DNA of 64,000 bases from Anaeramoeba ignava (lineage: Eukaryota > Metamonada > Anaeramoebidae), in the NCBI GenBank assembly GCA_028826165.1, contig JAPDFW010000055.1, positions 141,501 through 205,500 of the forward strand, given 5' to 3'. The translations under genes and the position numbers were made by a program. The notes beneath the pieces were generated by a model. It worked only from the letters and a program-made list of their open reading frames with translations. It ran no database searches and had not been told where the DNA came from. Shown here piece after piece: positions 46,391 through 57,613 of the stretch. Position 1 is the stretch's first letter. Each line of letters starts with the position of its first letter.

Positions 46391-48660
46391 TAAATAATAT
46401 TTGATTATTTTTAATAATATCAATTTATTAATACTAATAAATACTTTTTTAAAATCATTTCTTAATTAATTTTATTAATTTATTTTTATAAATTATTATT
46501 AAAAATTAAATTAAAATTTTGATTTGATTTTCTCTAAAGTTTATTTCTTTATTTTTAATAATTTTAATTTAATATTAATAATAAATACTTTTTTAAAATC
46601 ATTTCTTAATTAATTTTATTAATTTATTTTTATTAATTATTATTAAAAATTAAATTAAAATTTTGATTTGATTTTTCTCTAAAGTTTATTTCTTTATTTT
46701 TAATAATTTTAAATTATTAATAATAATAAATACTTTTTAAAATCATTTTTAATTAATTTTATTAATTTATTTTTATTAATTATTATTAAAAATTAAATTA
46801 AAATTTTGATTTGATTTTTGTTTCAAATTTATTTCTTTATTTTTAATAATATTAATTTATTATTAATAATAAATACTTTTTTAAAATCATTTCTTAATTA
46901 ATTTTATTAATTTATTTTTATTGATTATTATTAAAAATTAAATTAAAATTTTGATTTGATTTTCTCTAAAGTTTATTTCTTTATTTTTAATAATATTAAT
47001 TTAATATTAATAATAAATACTTTTTAAAATTATTTCTTAATTAATTTTATTAATTTATTTTTATTATTTATTATTAAAAATTAAATTAAAAATTTTGATT
47101 TGATTTTCTCTAAAGTTTATTTCTTTATTTTTAATAATTTTAATTTAATATTAATAATAAAAAGTTTTAAAATCATTTCTTAATTAATTTTATTAATTTA
47201 TTTTTTATTAATTATTATTAAAAATTAAATTAAAATTTTTTTGATTTAATTTTCTCTAAAGTTTATTTGTTTATTTTTAATAATATTGAATTATTATTAA
47301 TAATAAATACTTTTTAAAATCATTTCTTAATTAATTTTATTAATTTAATTTTTATTATTTATTATTAAAAATTAAATTAAAATTTTGATTTGATTTTCTC
47401 TAAAGTTTATTTCTTTATTTTTAATAATTTTGAATTATTATTAATAATAAATACTTTTTAAAATCATTTCTTAATTAATTTTATTAATTTATTTTTATTA
47501 ATTATTAATAAAAATTAAATTAAAATTTTGATTTGATTTTTCTCTAAAGTTTATTTCTTTATTTTTAATAATATTAATTTAATATTAATAATAAATACTT
47601 TTTAAAATTATTTCTTAATTAATTTTATTAATTTATTTTTATTAATTATTATTAAAAATTAAATTAAAATTTTGATCAAATTTTTTGTTAAATTTATTTC
47701 TTTATTTTTAATAATATTAACTTATTATTAATAATAAAAAGTTTTAAAATCATTTCTTAATTAATTTTATTAATTTAATTTTATTAATTATTATTAAAAA
47801 TTAAATTAAAATTTTGATTTGATTTTCTCTAAAGTTTATTTCTTTATTTTTAATAATATTAATTTATTATTAATAATAAAAGTTTTTAAAATCATTTCTT
47901 AATTAATTTTATTAATTTATTTTTATTAATTATTATTAAAAATTAAATTAAAATTTTGATTTGATTTTCTCTAAAGTTTATTTCTTTATTTTTAATAATA
48001 TTAATTTATTATTAATAATAAATACTTTTTAAAATCATTTCTTAATTAATTTTATTAATTTATTTTTATTAATTATTATTAAAATTAAATTAAAATTTTG
48101 ATTTGATTTTTCTCTAAAAGTTTATTTCTTTTATTTTTTAATAATTTTTAATTTATTATTAATAATAAAAAGTTTTAAAATCATTTCTTAATTAATTTCA
48201 TTAATTTATTTTTATTATTTATTATTAAAAATTAAATTAAAATTTTGATTTGATTTTCTCTAAAGTTTATTTCTTTATTTTTAATAATATTAATTTATTA
48301 TTAATAATAAAAGTTTTTAAAATCATTTCTTAATTAATTTTATTAATTTATTTTTATTAATTATTATTAAAAATTAAAATAAAATTTTGATTTGATTTTC
48401 TCTAAAGTTTATTTCTTTATTTTTAATAATTTTGAATTAATATTAATAATAAAAAGTTTTAAAATCATTTCTTAATTAATTTCATTAATTTATTTTTATT
48501 ATTTATTATTAAAAATTAAATTAAAATTTTGATTTAATTTTCTCTAAAGTTTATTTCTTTATTTTTAATAATATTAATTTATTATTAATAATAAAAAAGT
48601 TTTAAAATTATTTCTTAATTAATTTCATTAATTTATTTTTATTATTTATTATTAAAAATT
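46390..48660. repeat. Satellite of about 15 units, about 142 bp each
   Basis: Each unit has, in order, a TTTTGATTTGATTTTCTCTAAAG landmark, TTTATTTCTTTATTTTTAATAAT, TTATTAATAATAAA, AAAATCATTTCTTAATTAAT and TTATTAAAAATTAAA. Landmark copies lie near 46532, 46674, 46966, 47107, 47257, 47397, 47540, 47825, 47967, 48110, 48256, 48400 and 48540. Units near 46824 and 47682 have a changed landmark. There are no spacers, so it is not a CRISPR array. The array ends just before the ankyrin-BTB promoter. Confidence 0.92.
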
Positions 48661-48715
48661 TTTTTTATTTTAATTTTTTTTTTTCATTTTTTTACTTTGA
48701 AAATCAAAATAGAAA
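48661..48715 (+). promoter_or_regulatory. CATTTTT promoter of the ankyrin-BTB gene
   Basis: TTTTTTTTCATTTTTTTAC (about 48678-48697) stands about 20 bases before the ATG at 48716, directly after the last satellite unit. Confidence 0.5.
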
Positions 48716-51502
48716 ATGGAAATTTTTCAAGCAATTATTAAAAAAGATTTTGAAACTCTTGAAAAAATGAAACAAAATGAAAAATTTCAAAAAGAAAAAA
48801 TAACAAATCAAGAACAAAAAACACCACTTCATTTTGCAATAGAAAAAGAAAATTCGATTGAAATGATCAAAATATTAATTGATTTAAATGCTGAACAAAT
48901 TTTGATGAAAGATCTTGAAGAAAGAACACCATTACATTATATTTGTTCAATAAAACCCAATAAAGAAATAATTGAATTATTAATAGAAAAAGGAGCGAAA
49001 ATTTCAGATCAAGATCAAATGAAAAAACAACCATTGCATGATCTCTGTTTATCAAAACCCAGAATGGATTGCATTAAGATATTAATTGAAAAAGGAGCTT
49101 GTATTAATGCGAAGGATAAATATGGAATAACGCCTTTGCATTATGCTTTGATTTCAAAGAGCAATTGGGAGGTTATTCAATATATGCTTGAGAAAGGCGC
49201 AGATGTTTCAGCACAAACAAATTTCCAAGAGACGCCTTTGCATTTTGCGTGTGAAAATGGAATTGAAGAAAGCGTAGAATTGCTTCTTCAAAAAGGCGCA
49301 AATCCAAATGAAAAATCAATGAAAGGAAATTCGGCACTTTTTTTTGCGTGCCATTGTTTAAATAATCGTACAAAAATATTTGAGCTACTTTTTAAATATG
49401 GAGCGGATATAAACTTGATAAATAATTCAGAGAGGACAGCGAGCGAAGAGCTACTGTCCTGGAAACCTGATATGGATTCAGTATTAATTATGGCAAAACA
49501 TAAAAAACCAAGTGAGATTATTAATGTGGATGAAAAAAATCTTCTTCATATTGCCTGTGAAAATCAAGTTGGGGCTGAAATTATCAAATTTTTTGCTTCC
49601 CAAGTTGATGTGAATCACATTGATTTGGATAAAAAAACACCTCTTCATTACGCATGTGCGAATAATTTGTCTGAAGAAATAATATATTCACTTATTAATT
49701 CAAAAGCGAAAATCAATTCTTTTGATTCAGATGGAAAAACCGCATTTAATTATCTTTGGGAAATTAGTTCCAATTTGGATTTATTGAAATTCTTTATCAG
49801 AAAAGGTTCGGATTTGAGTAAATCTGAATCGTTGAAAAAATCACCCGAATCTTATTGGATTTTTGCTTGTCAATATGCTTCTGATTTGGAATTATTTCAA
49901 CTTTTGCCTTCATTAACTGAATCGTTAATGAATCAAGTTTTGGATCAAGATCTCAATCTTCTTGGAATTGCATTGAAAACAGGAAAACCATTGGAAATCA
50001 TCAAGTATCTTGTTGGAAAAGGAGCAAAAATCACAACTGAAATTCCAAGAACAAATTACACTTCAATTCATTTAGCTTGCAAGTTTAATTCTAGTTTTGA
50101 AGTGCTTGAATTTCTTCTTCAACATGGGTCTCAAGTTCTATCCAAACAAAATTCATTCCCACCACTTTTTCTTGCATGTTCTTCCAATATTGGAAAAGAA
50201 AAAATCAAGTTATTAATTGATTATGGAGCGGATATTTCTTTTATTCGCGTCAGTGATGAAACAGCACTTCAACATGCTTGTGAACAGGGAGCTGATTTGG
50301 AAACAATCAAACTTTTGTATTCTCCAAAAACCATCAATTTCCCTCAACATCACGGAGAAGGATTATTTCCGTTGATGTTGGCTTGCATCAATGGATGTTC
50401 ATCAGAAGTGATTCAATATTTGATTTCTCAAGGAGCTGATCTCAACTCTGAATCGTATTATCACAGAACCATTTTCTATTATGTGCCCAGATTTCGCAAT
50501 CCAAAAGAATGCGTTGAAATACTTTTTCGCAATGGAGCAAAACTAACTGCGGATCCTTCATGGGGATCGCCTCTTCATGCTTGTTGTTCATCAAAATGCG
50601 ATCTTGAAACTCTCCAATTGATTATTGATAAAACACAGGATATCAACCAAAAAACTACTGGAAACAAAACTGCTTTGGATTTGGCAATTATTAAAGGAAT
50701 GATTGATAATATCAAGTTGTTGTTGATGAATAATGCAATTATTAGTGAAAATGCTTTATCGTTATTTGAAGGAATGCGGAAAACAAAAGAGAAAATCAAT
50801 ACTATTCTTTCCACATTTTATTCTGTTAAGGAAGACTTTTCTAACCTGTATAAAAACAAGGAGTTTTCTGATTTTGTGATTGAATCTTCTGACGGATTGA
50901 AGATTCCGACTCATTCACTCATTTTATCAGCAAGATTATCAGAAATTAATTCAAATCATTTATATCAAAAATTGAATGATTTTCATGAAATTATTTCTCA
51001 TTTCAATGGAGAAGCAATTAATATTTTTGTGGAGTTTTTATATACTGGGGATGGCAGAAATAGTGAAGAAGTTCTATCAATTGCAGAGAAAATTGGATAT
51101 AATTTTGATTGGGTTGTTCGAAAATCAGGAATTAAAGGATTATTAGAAGATATGAAATTATTATTAAAACAAGAAGATTCAATGGATTTTATAATTCAAT
51201 GCAAAAATCAGGAAATCAAGTGCCATAAGTTGATTTTGGCAACAAGATCTGATTTATTTCGAGGAATGTTTTTACTTGTTCAAGATGATTCAAATAGAGT
51301 TAATGAATATCAAGGTTTTTCTCCTGATTCTATTAAAGAATTAATCAACTTCATTTATCTTGATAATTTTTCTTTTCCTATTGATTTATCTTTAATTGAT
51401 GATTTGAAGAAATTTCCCACTTATTATCAACTTAATACAAAAACATCTTTTGATTGGAAATTGGAAGAAATACAAGAAAAACAATTTGATTTTGATTTTT
51501 AA
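48716..51502 (+). CDS. Ankyrin-repeat and double-BTB protein
   Basis: A single exon of 928 aa. Residues 1-690 are about 18 ankyrin repeats (TPLHFAIEKENSIEMIKILI, TPLHYALISKSNWEVIQYML, NLLHIACENQVGAEIIKFF, TPLHYACANNLSEEIIYSLI). At about 705-800 a BTB domain follows (LYKNKEFSDFVIESSDGLKI ... HSLILSARLSEI ... FVEFLYTGDG). At about 815-925 comes a second BTB-like unit (SMDFIIQCKNQEIKCHKLIL, ATRSDLFRGMFLLVQDDSNR). The second unit is very like that of the RCC1-BTB genes at 20.5-26.2 kb. A Cullin-3 adaptor role is possible but not shown. Confidence 0.9.
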   Translation: MEIFQAIIKKDFETLEKMKQNEKFQKEKITNQEQKTPLHFAIEKENSIEMIKILIDLNAEQILMKDLEERTPLHYICSIKPNKEIIELLIEKGAKISDQDQMKKQPLHDLCLSKPRMDCIKILIEKGACINAKDKYGITPLHYALISKSNWEVIQYMLEKGADVSAQTNFQETPLHFACENGIEESVELLLQKGANPNEKSMKGNSALFFACHCLNNRTKIFELLFKYGADINLINNSERTASEELLSWKPDMDSVLIMAKHKKPSEIINVDEKNLLHIACENQVGAEIIKFFASQVDVNHIDLDKKTPLHYACANNLSEEIIYSLINSKAKINSFDSDGKTAFNYLWEISSNLDLLKFFIRKGSDLSKSESLKKSPESYWIFACQYASDLELFQLLPSLTESLMNQVLDQDLNLLGIALKTGKPLEIIKYLVGKGAKITTEIPRTNYTSIHLACKFNSSFEVLEFLLQHGSQVLSKQNSFPPLFLACSSNIGKEKIKLLIDYGADISFIRVSDETALQHACEQGADLETIKLLYSPKTINFPQHHGEGLFPLMLACINGCSSEVIQYLISQGADLNSESYYHRTIFYYVPRFRNPKECVEILFRNGAKLTADPSWGSPLHACCSSKCDLETLQLIIDKTQDINQKTTGNKTALDLAIIKGMIDNIKLLLMNNAIISENALSLFEGMRKTKEKINTILSTFYSVKEDFSNLYKNKEFSDFVIESSDGLKIPTHSLILSARLSEINSNHLYQKLNDFHEIISHFNGEAINIFVEFLYTGDGRNSEEVLSIAEKIGYNFDWVVRKSGIKGLLEDMKLLLKQEDSMDFIIQCKNQEIKCHKLILATRSDLFRGMFLLVQDDSNRVNEYQGFSPDSIKELINFIYLDNFSFPIDLSLIDDLKKFPTYYQLNTKTSFDWKLEEIQEKQFDFDF

Positions 51503-51599
51503 AATTTTAATTTTAAAATTTTATTTGAAAGAAAGAAGTTAATTTTTCTTTAAAAGTAAAAGTTAAAGTTAAATTTTCCACTGTTTTCTTTTTATTCTT

Positions 51600-54500
51600 C
51601 TAATTTTCCTTTTTCTCAATTTTCTTATTAGTAATTGAATAACTATAATTCTTTTTTTTAAATGGTGTTGTTTTTGATTCTTTTTCTTGATCAAATTTGG
51701 AACGAAGAGTATAAGATAAAGTTTTAAGATAAATAACTTCATCTAAACTTTGATTTGAAGAAGAATTTAATCTTGTTTTTTTTAAATGGAAATCGGGAAA
51801 TTTCTAAATAATTTAAAAATTAAATTGAAAAATTAATTGAAAAATTAAATTAAAAATGAAATTATACAGAAGGAAAATTTGGAACTTGAATTAATGAAGA
51901 GATTTCAGATGCGTTTTTAATTTGTAAATGAAAATTTTTCATTTTATCAAAAAGAGATTGAAAATTATCAAAAATTGGATCTTTTGGTTTATAAGATGAA
52001 AGTCCAACAAAAACAAGTTTTGATAAACAAAAGCAAATTGTTTGATAAATTAATTGGATTTCGTTTGTGATTATTAAGAAAGAGTTTGATTGACAAGAAT
52101 TTAAAAGTTTAATGTTTTGGAAATCTGGAGAGACGATTAAATTTCCAAATTCAATAAATGATGTTATTAAATCCATAAGATTTTCTACTGTTTCGATTCT
52201 TTTTTATTTTAATTTTCAATTTTAAAATGAATTTTAATTTCAATTTTTAATTTTAAATTTAATTTTAATTTTAAATTTTAATTTTCAAATAAATTTTAAT
52301 TTTAAATTTTAATTTTCAAATAAATTTTAATTTTAAATTTAATTTTCAATTTTAATTTTAATTTTAATTTTAATTTTAATTTTAAATTTAATTTTAATTT
52401 AGATTTTAATTTTAATTTAAATTTTAATTTTAATTTTAATTTTATAAATGAATTTTAATTTTAATTTTAATTTTAATTTTAATACGATATTGGTGGTTGT
52501 AAAAGACAACTCTTTCTAAAAATAAATGAATTTTTAATTCCATTATCATAAAGTTGAGATAAAAAATAATCAAGAGAATAAGATCCTTCAAAATATGGGA
52601 ATTTTTCATGAAATTCAATTTTTTTAATAATAAGATTAAGATAATGATAATTTAAAGTAGGGAAAACACCTGTTTGTAATTTTTTCCAACCATCTCTTAA
52701 TTGAATAAACATAGGATAATAAGAACACAAATTTCTAAGAATCTATTTTAATATTTTAATATTTTAATATTTTAACAGTTTAATTTTAATATTTTAATAT
52801 TTTAATATTTTAATATTTTAATATTTTAATATTTTAATATTTTAATATTTTAATATTTTAATATTTTAATATTTTAATATTTTAATATTTTAATATTTTA
52901 ATATTTTAATATTTTAATATTTTAATATTTTAATATTTTTATATTTTTATATTTTAACAGTTTAATTTAAATATTTTTAATTTTTTAATATTTTAATATT
53001 TTAATATTTTTATATTGAATATTTTAATATTTTAACAGTTTAATTTAAATATTTTAATATTTTAATTTTTTAATATTTTTAATATTTTAATATTTTAACA
53101 GTTTAATTTAAATATTTTTAATTTTTTAATTTTAAATTAACCTCAAAAGATCCATCTTGTAAAATTTGAAAAATTAACATTGAACTTTTTAATCCTACTA
53201 CTGGATTAACTCCAATATCAAACTTGGATAATAACATCATTAAATTTTTCAATTCATTTTTATGAGTCCATAATAAAGATATAATTTTTGTTTGATATTT
53301 TATATCCCAAACTTTTGGATCGTCTTTTAAAAGAGTTGCAACCCATTTTTGTAGTTTATTTTGAAATTGAGGTAATTGATCTTTTTTAAATCTTTTAGAT
53401 ACAAATTCTTTTGGATCTATAACAAGTTTTGGAATTTGAATTTTCAAACTTTTTTGTTTCATTTTGTTTTCAAAATCATTTTTGACTTGATTAAATATCG
53501 CAAATTTTTGTTCTTTAGAAAGTTCAATTTTTGTTTTATCTAAAGCATTTTGATTTTGATCTTGATCTTGATTTTGATTTTGATTTTGATTTTGATTTTG
53601 ATTTTGAATTTGATCTTGATCTTGATCTTGATTTTGATTTTGTTGAGATATCATTTGTTTTTCATATTCATTTTCATCAAAAACAAGTTCTGATTCTTGT
53701 CTTGTTAAATTTGAATCATTTGGAGAATCAATAAAAGAAATTCTTTGATGTTGATTTAAATTTTGATAATTATTTGGTGTAATTGAAAAATCTAAATCAA
53801 GTAAACTTTGATTTTGATTTTGATTTTGAATTTGATTTTGGTTTTGATTTTGACTTCGATTTTGATTTCGATTTTGATTTTTTGGAAGATTTAAAACAGG
53901 TTTTTTTCCACTTTTGGAATTCATTTTTGTATTTGGTTTTTTTTGTAATTTTTTCGATCCTTTTTTGTCAAGTTTTGGTTCATCAACTTCTTCATTTGTC
54001 TCATCATACCATTGAAAATTTGAGAAGAATTGTTGTGATTGATCGCCTTGATGACTTGGTTGTTTTGAAATATTTGGTTGATTTTTAGCTTGAGAATTTT
54101 GCTTCTTATTTTGTTGTTTTTTTCTTATTGAATTTTTTGGTTTTTGAGGGGGTTTTTTTCCCATTAAATTACAAACAGAATCCAGAATATCAAAAATATC
54201 AGGTCTTTCTTCTGGATCCTGAGTAAACATAAGATGAAGTAATTGTATAATTTCCTTGCTATACATATTTGCTTGAGATTTTGGGATTTCATAAGTTCCG
54301 TTTAAAATTTGAAGTTCACTTCCTTGATCAAATGCTTCTTTAAAAAAGAGTAATTGATATAAAACGCATCCTAATGCCCAAATATCTACTTTTTCTGTTA
54401 TTGGATTTTCTCGATATAAATCTATCATTTCTGGTGCTCGATATGTTAATGTTGTGTTCGCTTGAATGTCTTCTTCAGCTTCATATCTTTCTTGTTGTGA

Positions 54501-55923
54501 TTCTAAGAAATATTGTTTTGTTGTTGCACTTCCAAAATCACAAAGTTTAAATATGGAATCATTTCCTATTAAAACATTTTCGATCTATTTTTTAAATTTT
54601 AATTTTAATTTTAATTTATTTTAATTTTAATTTTAATTTTAATTTTAATTTTAATTTTAATTTTAATTTTAATTTTAATTTTAATTTTAATTTTAATTTT
54701 AAATTTTTTAATTTTATTTTTAATTTTAATTTTAATTTTAATTTTAATTTTAATTTTAATTTTACTTTTAAATCACGGTGAGCAATAGGAGGATCTTGTG
54801 TATGCATATGATGAACACCCATACAAATACTATGAAAAATTTTCAAAACTTGATCTTCAGAAAATTGAGAAGAATGTTCTAATTTCCTTTCCATCATTTT
54901 AACAAGAGTATCTTTTCAATAAAATTATAAATAAAATTATAAATTAAATTATAAATTAAATTTATAAATTAAATTATAAATTAAATTTATAAATTAAATT
55001 ATAAATTAAATTATAAATTAAATTATAAATTAAATTATAAATAAAATTATAAATTAAATTATAAATAAAAATAAAATTTAAAAATTATAAATTAAATTAT
55101 AAATAAAAAATTATATATTAAATTATAAATTAAATTATAAATTAAATTATAAATAAAAAAAATTATAAATAAAATTAAAATTATAAATAAAATATAAATA
55201 AAAATAAAATATAAATTATAAATAATAAATTAAAAATAAAAATAAACTAAAATTATAAAAATAAAATTATAAATAAATTATAAAATAAAATTATAAATTA
55301 AATTATAAATTAAATTATAAAATTAAAATTATAAATAAAATTATAAATAAAATTATAAATAAAATTATAAATAAAATTATAAATAAATTATAAATTAAAT
55401 TATAAATTAAAATTATAAATTAAAATTATAAATAAAATTATAAATAAAATTATAAATTAAATTATAAATTAAATTATAAATTAAATTATAAATAAAATTA
55501 TAAATAAAATTATAAATAAAATTATAAATAAAATTATAAATAAAATTATAAATAAAATTATAAATAAAATTATAAATTACCAGGACAATATTCCATTAAA
55601 ATAACCACATTTTTCTTATTTCCAATATGAGTTGTTTGTGAATCAAATAAACTAACAATATTTTCATGATCAGATAATTTTTTTTGGAATTTAACTTCAT
55701 TTTGAAGTTGTTCAAATTGTTCATCATTAAAAACTGCTAATTTTTTAACAGCAAATTTTTCGTAAGTATTTTGATCTATTCCTTCATAAATAAATCCAAA
55801 TCCTCCTTCAGCAACTTTTCTTTCTAATTTAATTGCTCTGTGATTAATATTTATTATTTGATCATCATAAGTTTCATTTGTTTCTTTTTGAAAACCTCCT
55901 TTAATTTTTTTATAAAGTTTCAT
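51600..55923 (-). CDS. NAK-family (AAK1/GAK/Ark-like) protein kinase with C-terminal ANTH-like region
   Basis: Six exons (55581-55923, 54766-54911, 53142-54584, 52486-52742, 51869 or 51868-52198, 51600-51803) join in frame to about 907 aa. Kinase motifs: glycine loop EGGFGFIY, FAVKKL, HRDLK, CDFGSAT (DFG), TLTYRAPEMIDLY and DIWALGCVLYQL; CDFGSAT and YRAPEM are typical of the NAK family. The middle is rich in Lys, Asn and Gln (NQ/DQ repeats). From about residue 560 a helical region begins: LKSSMLIFQILQDGSFEILRNL matches the 'LK.L...H.LL..G' ANTH core, and FHLQIKNASEISSLIQVPNFPS resembles the ANTH C-terminus. NAK kinases phosphorylate clathrin adaptors, so a kinase with an ANTH-like lipid/clathrin module would fit endocytosis. 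The ANTH call is inference. Confidence 0.85.
52199..52485. repeat. TTTTAA-type array in kinase intron 4
   Basis: A 287-nt intron (donor GTATTA) of AATTTTAATTTTAA repeats. Confidence 0.85.
52743..53141. repeat. (AATATTTT)n array in kinase intron 3
   Basis: An 8-bp repeat TTTTAATA, interrupted four times by TTTTAACAGTTTAATTT. It fills a 399-nt intron. Confidence 0.9.
54585..54765. repeat. TTTTAA array in kinase intron 2
   Basis: A 181-nt intron (donor GTAAAA, acceptor AAATAG) of TTTTAA hexamers. A Lys/Leu-repeat frame in it is an artefact. Confidence 0.85.
54912..55580. repeat. AATTATAAATAA repeats in kinase intron 1
   Basis: A 669-nt intron (donor GTAATT) of ATAAAATTATAAATTAAATT-type units. 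It resembles, but is not the same as, the Rab32 intron repeat. Confidence 0.9.
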
Positions 55924-56157
55924 TTTATAATTTTATAATTTTATAATTTTTAATTTTTAATTTTAATTGTTAAAAAAAGAAAAAAAATGAAAAAATTTTT
56001 TTCTCCTTTTTTAAATTAAAAAAATTAAAAAAAAATAATTTAAATTTAATAAAACGTTTTTCATTTTTTTCATTTTTTTCTTTTCTTATTTTTTTTCCGT
56101 TTTTTTTCCTTTTAAAATTTTTTACTTCAAATTTACTTTTATATTTTAAATTTTAAA
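55924..56157. promoter_or_regulatory. Divergent promoter, kinase / EF-hand gene
   Basis: AAAAAAAATGAAAAAAT (about 55979-55996) is in sense orientation for the kinase. TTTTTCATTTTTTTCATTTTTTTC (about 56058-56082) is in sense orientation for the EF-hand gene. The pair repeats the two-sided layout seen at 26.2 and 35.7 kb. Confidence 0.5.
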
Positions 56158-57613
56158 ATGGGATCTAATTCAACTAAAAAGAAATCATCTTATGTTAGCA
56201 CAACAAATTGTAAAAAAAAAAAACATTATTACAAAGCAATCCAAATTATAAAAAAAAAAGCAAATTCAAATAACACGTTTTTTTTTGCTTTTTTTTTTAA
56301 CAATAGATCATCAAAATGAAAATAAAACAGCTCAAAATGATTTTGATAATATTGCAAATGGAAAATTTCTTTCAAAATCAACTTTTGCAAACAAATATTT
56401 ATCTTTAGTTTCAAATAATAAAGAAAATTTATTTACAAATCAAATTTTAAAAGTTTTTTCAGATTCTTCTCAAATTAATAAACCTCAATTTTCAGATGGT
56501 TTTGCCAAATTTACACAAGAAAATCGAGATGAACAAATTAAATGTATTTTTTATTCAAAATTAAAATTAAAATTAAAATTCATTTTAAAATTAAAATTAA
56601 AATTAAAATTAAAATTAAAATTAAAATTTAAATTAAAATTTAAAATTATAATTAAAATTAAAATTATAATTAAAATTAAAATTAAAATTAAAAAAATTAA
56701 AATTCATTTATAAAATTAAAATCAAAATTAAAAATAAAATCAAAATTAAAAATAAAATTAAAATTAAAATTAAAATTAAAATTAAAATTAAAATTAAAAT
56801 TAAAATTAAAATTAAAATTAAAATTAAAATTAAAATTAAAATTAAAATTAAAATTAAAATTAAAATTCAAAATTTAAAATAAAAATTAAAATTAAAATTA
56901 AAATTAAAATTAAAATTAAAATTAAAATTAAAATTAAAATTAAAATTAAAATTAAAATTAAAATTAAAATTTAAAATTAAAATTTAAAATTAAAATTAAA
57001 ATTAAAATTAAAATTAAAATTAAAATTAAAATTAAAATTAAAATTAAAATTAAAATTAAAATTAAAATTAAAATTAAAATTAAAATTAAAATTAAAATTA
57101 AAATTAAAATTAAAATTAAAATTTAAAATTAAAATTAAAATTAAAATTAAAATTAAAATTAAAATTAAAATTCATTTATAAAATTAAAATTAAAATCAAA
57201 ATTAAATTAATTTATAAAATTAAAATCAAAATTATAAATATTTTATAAGTGGTTTTTTCTATTTTTGATATTGATGGTGATGGATATTTAACACAAAATG
57301 AATTTACAAGAATGATTGAATGCTTCTTTGAAGTAAATTTAGAAAAAATGGGGAAAATTGCAAATATTAATGATGAATCCAAAACATTTGTTCAAAAATT
57401 TTTCAAAGAAGTTTCTCCACTTTTGAATGATAGAATCAGTTAAATAATTAATTAAATAATTAAATTTATGATTATTTATTTTGATGTTAATTTAAAATTC
57501 TTTTAAAAATTTTCATTTTGATTATTTATTTTATTGAAATAGGTTTTAATGAATACAAACAACATTCAAAAAAGAATCAATCTTTAGCTAATAATGTTAA
57601 AAATTTAATTTAA
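56158..57613 (+). CDS. N-myristoylated EF-hand protein (calcineurin B / CIB / NCS-like)
   Basis: Four exons (56158-56209, 56307-56543, 57250-57438, 57543-57613) join in frame to about 182 aa. MGSNSTKKKS is a good N-myristoylation signal. The N-terminal half (FLSKSTFANKYLSLVSNN ... FSDGFAKFTQENRDEQIKLVF) has the helix pattern of degenerate EF-hands. One canonical loop is visible: DIDGDGYLTQNEF. The last exon reads SFNEYKQHSKK, a vestigial EF-hand helix. The protein is likely a membrane-anchored calcium sensor. The 3' end is uncertain: GTTAAA at 57596 could splice to TTTTTAG at 57717, giving a slightly different tail. Intron 2 is 706 nt of AAAATT repeats. Confidence 0.75.
56560..57240. repeat. 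(AAAATT)n array in EF-hand gene intron 2
   Basis: Hexamer repeats fill the 706-nt intron 56544-57249, interrupted at about 56705-56750 and 57175-57240 by TTCATTTATAAAATTAAAATC segments. It is the reverse complement of the TTTTAA arrays used elsewhere. Confidence 0.9.

Noticed and set aside
46390-48660. CRISPR-like array
   Set aside because: Units of about 142 bp follow each other directly, with no unique spacers and imperfect repeats. The genome is eukaryotic, so this is a satellite.
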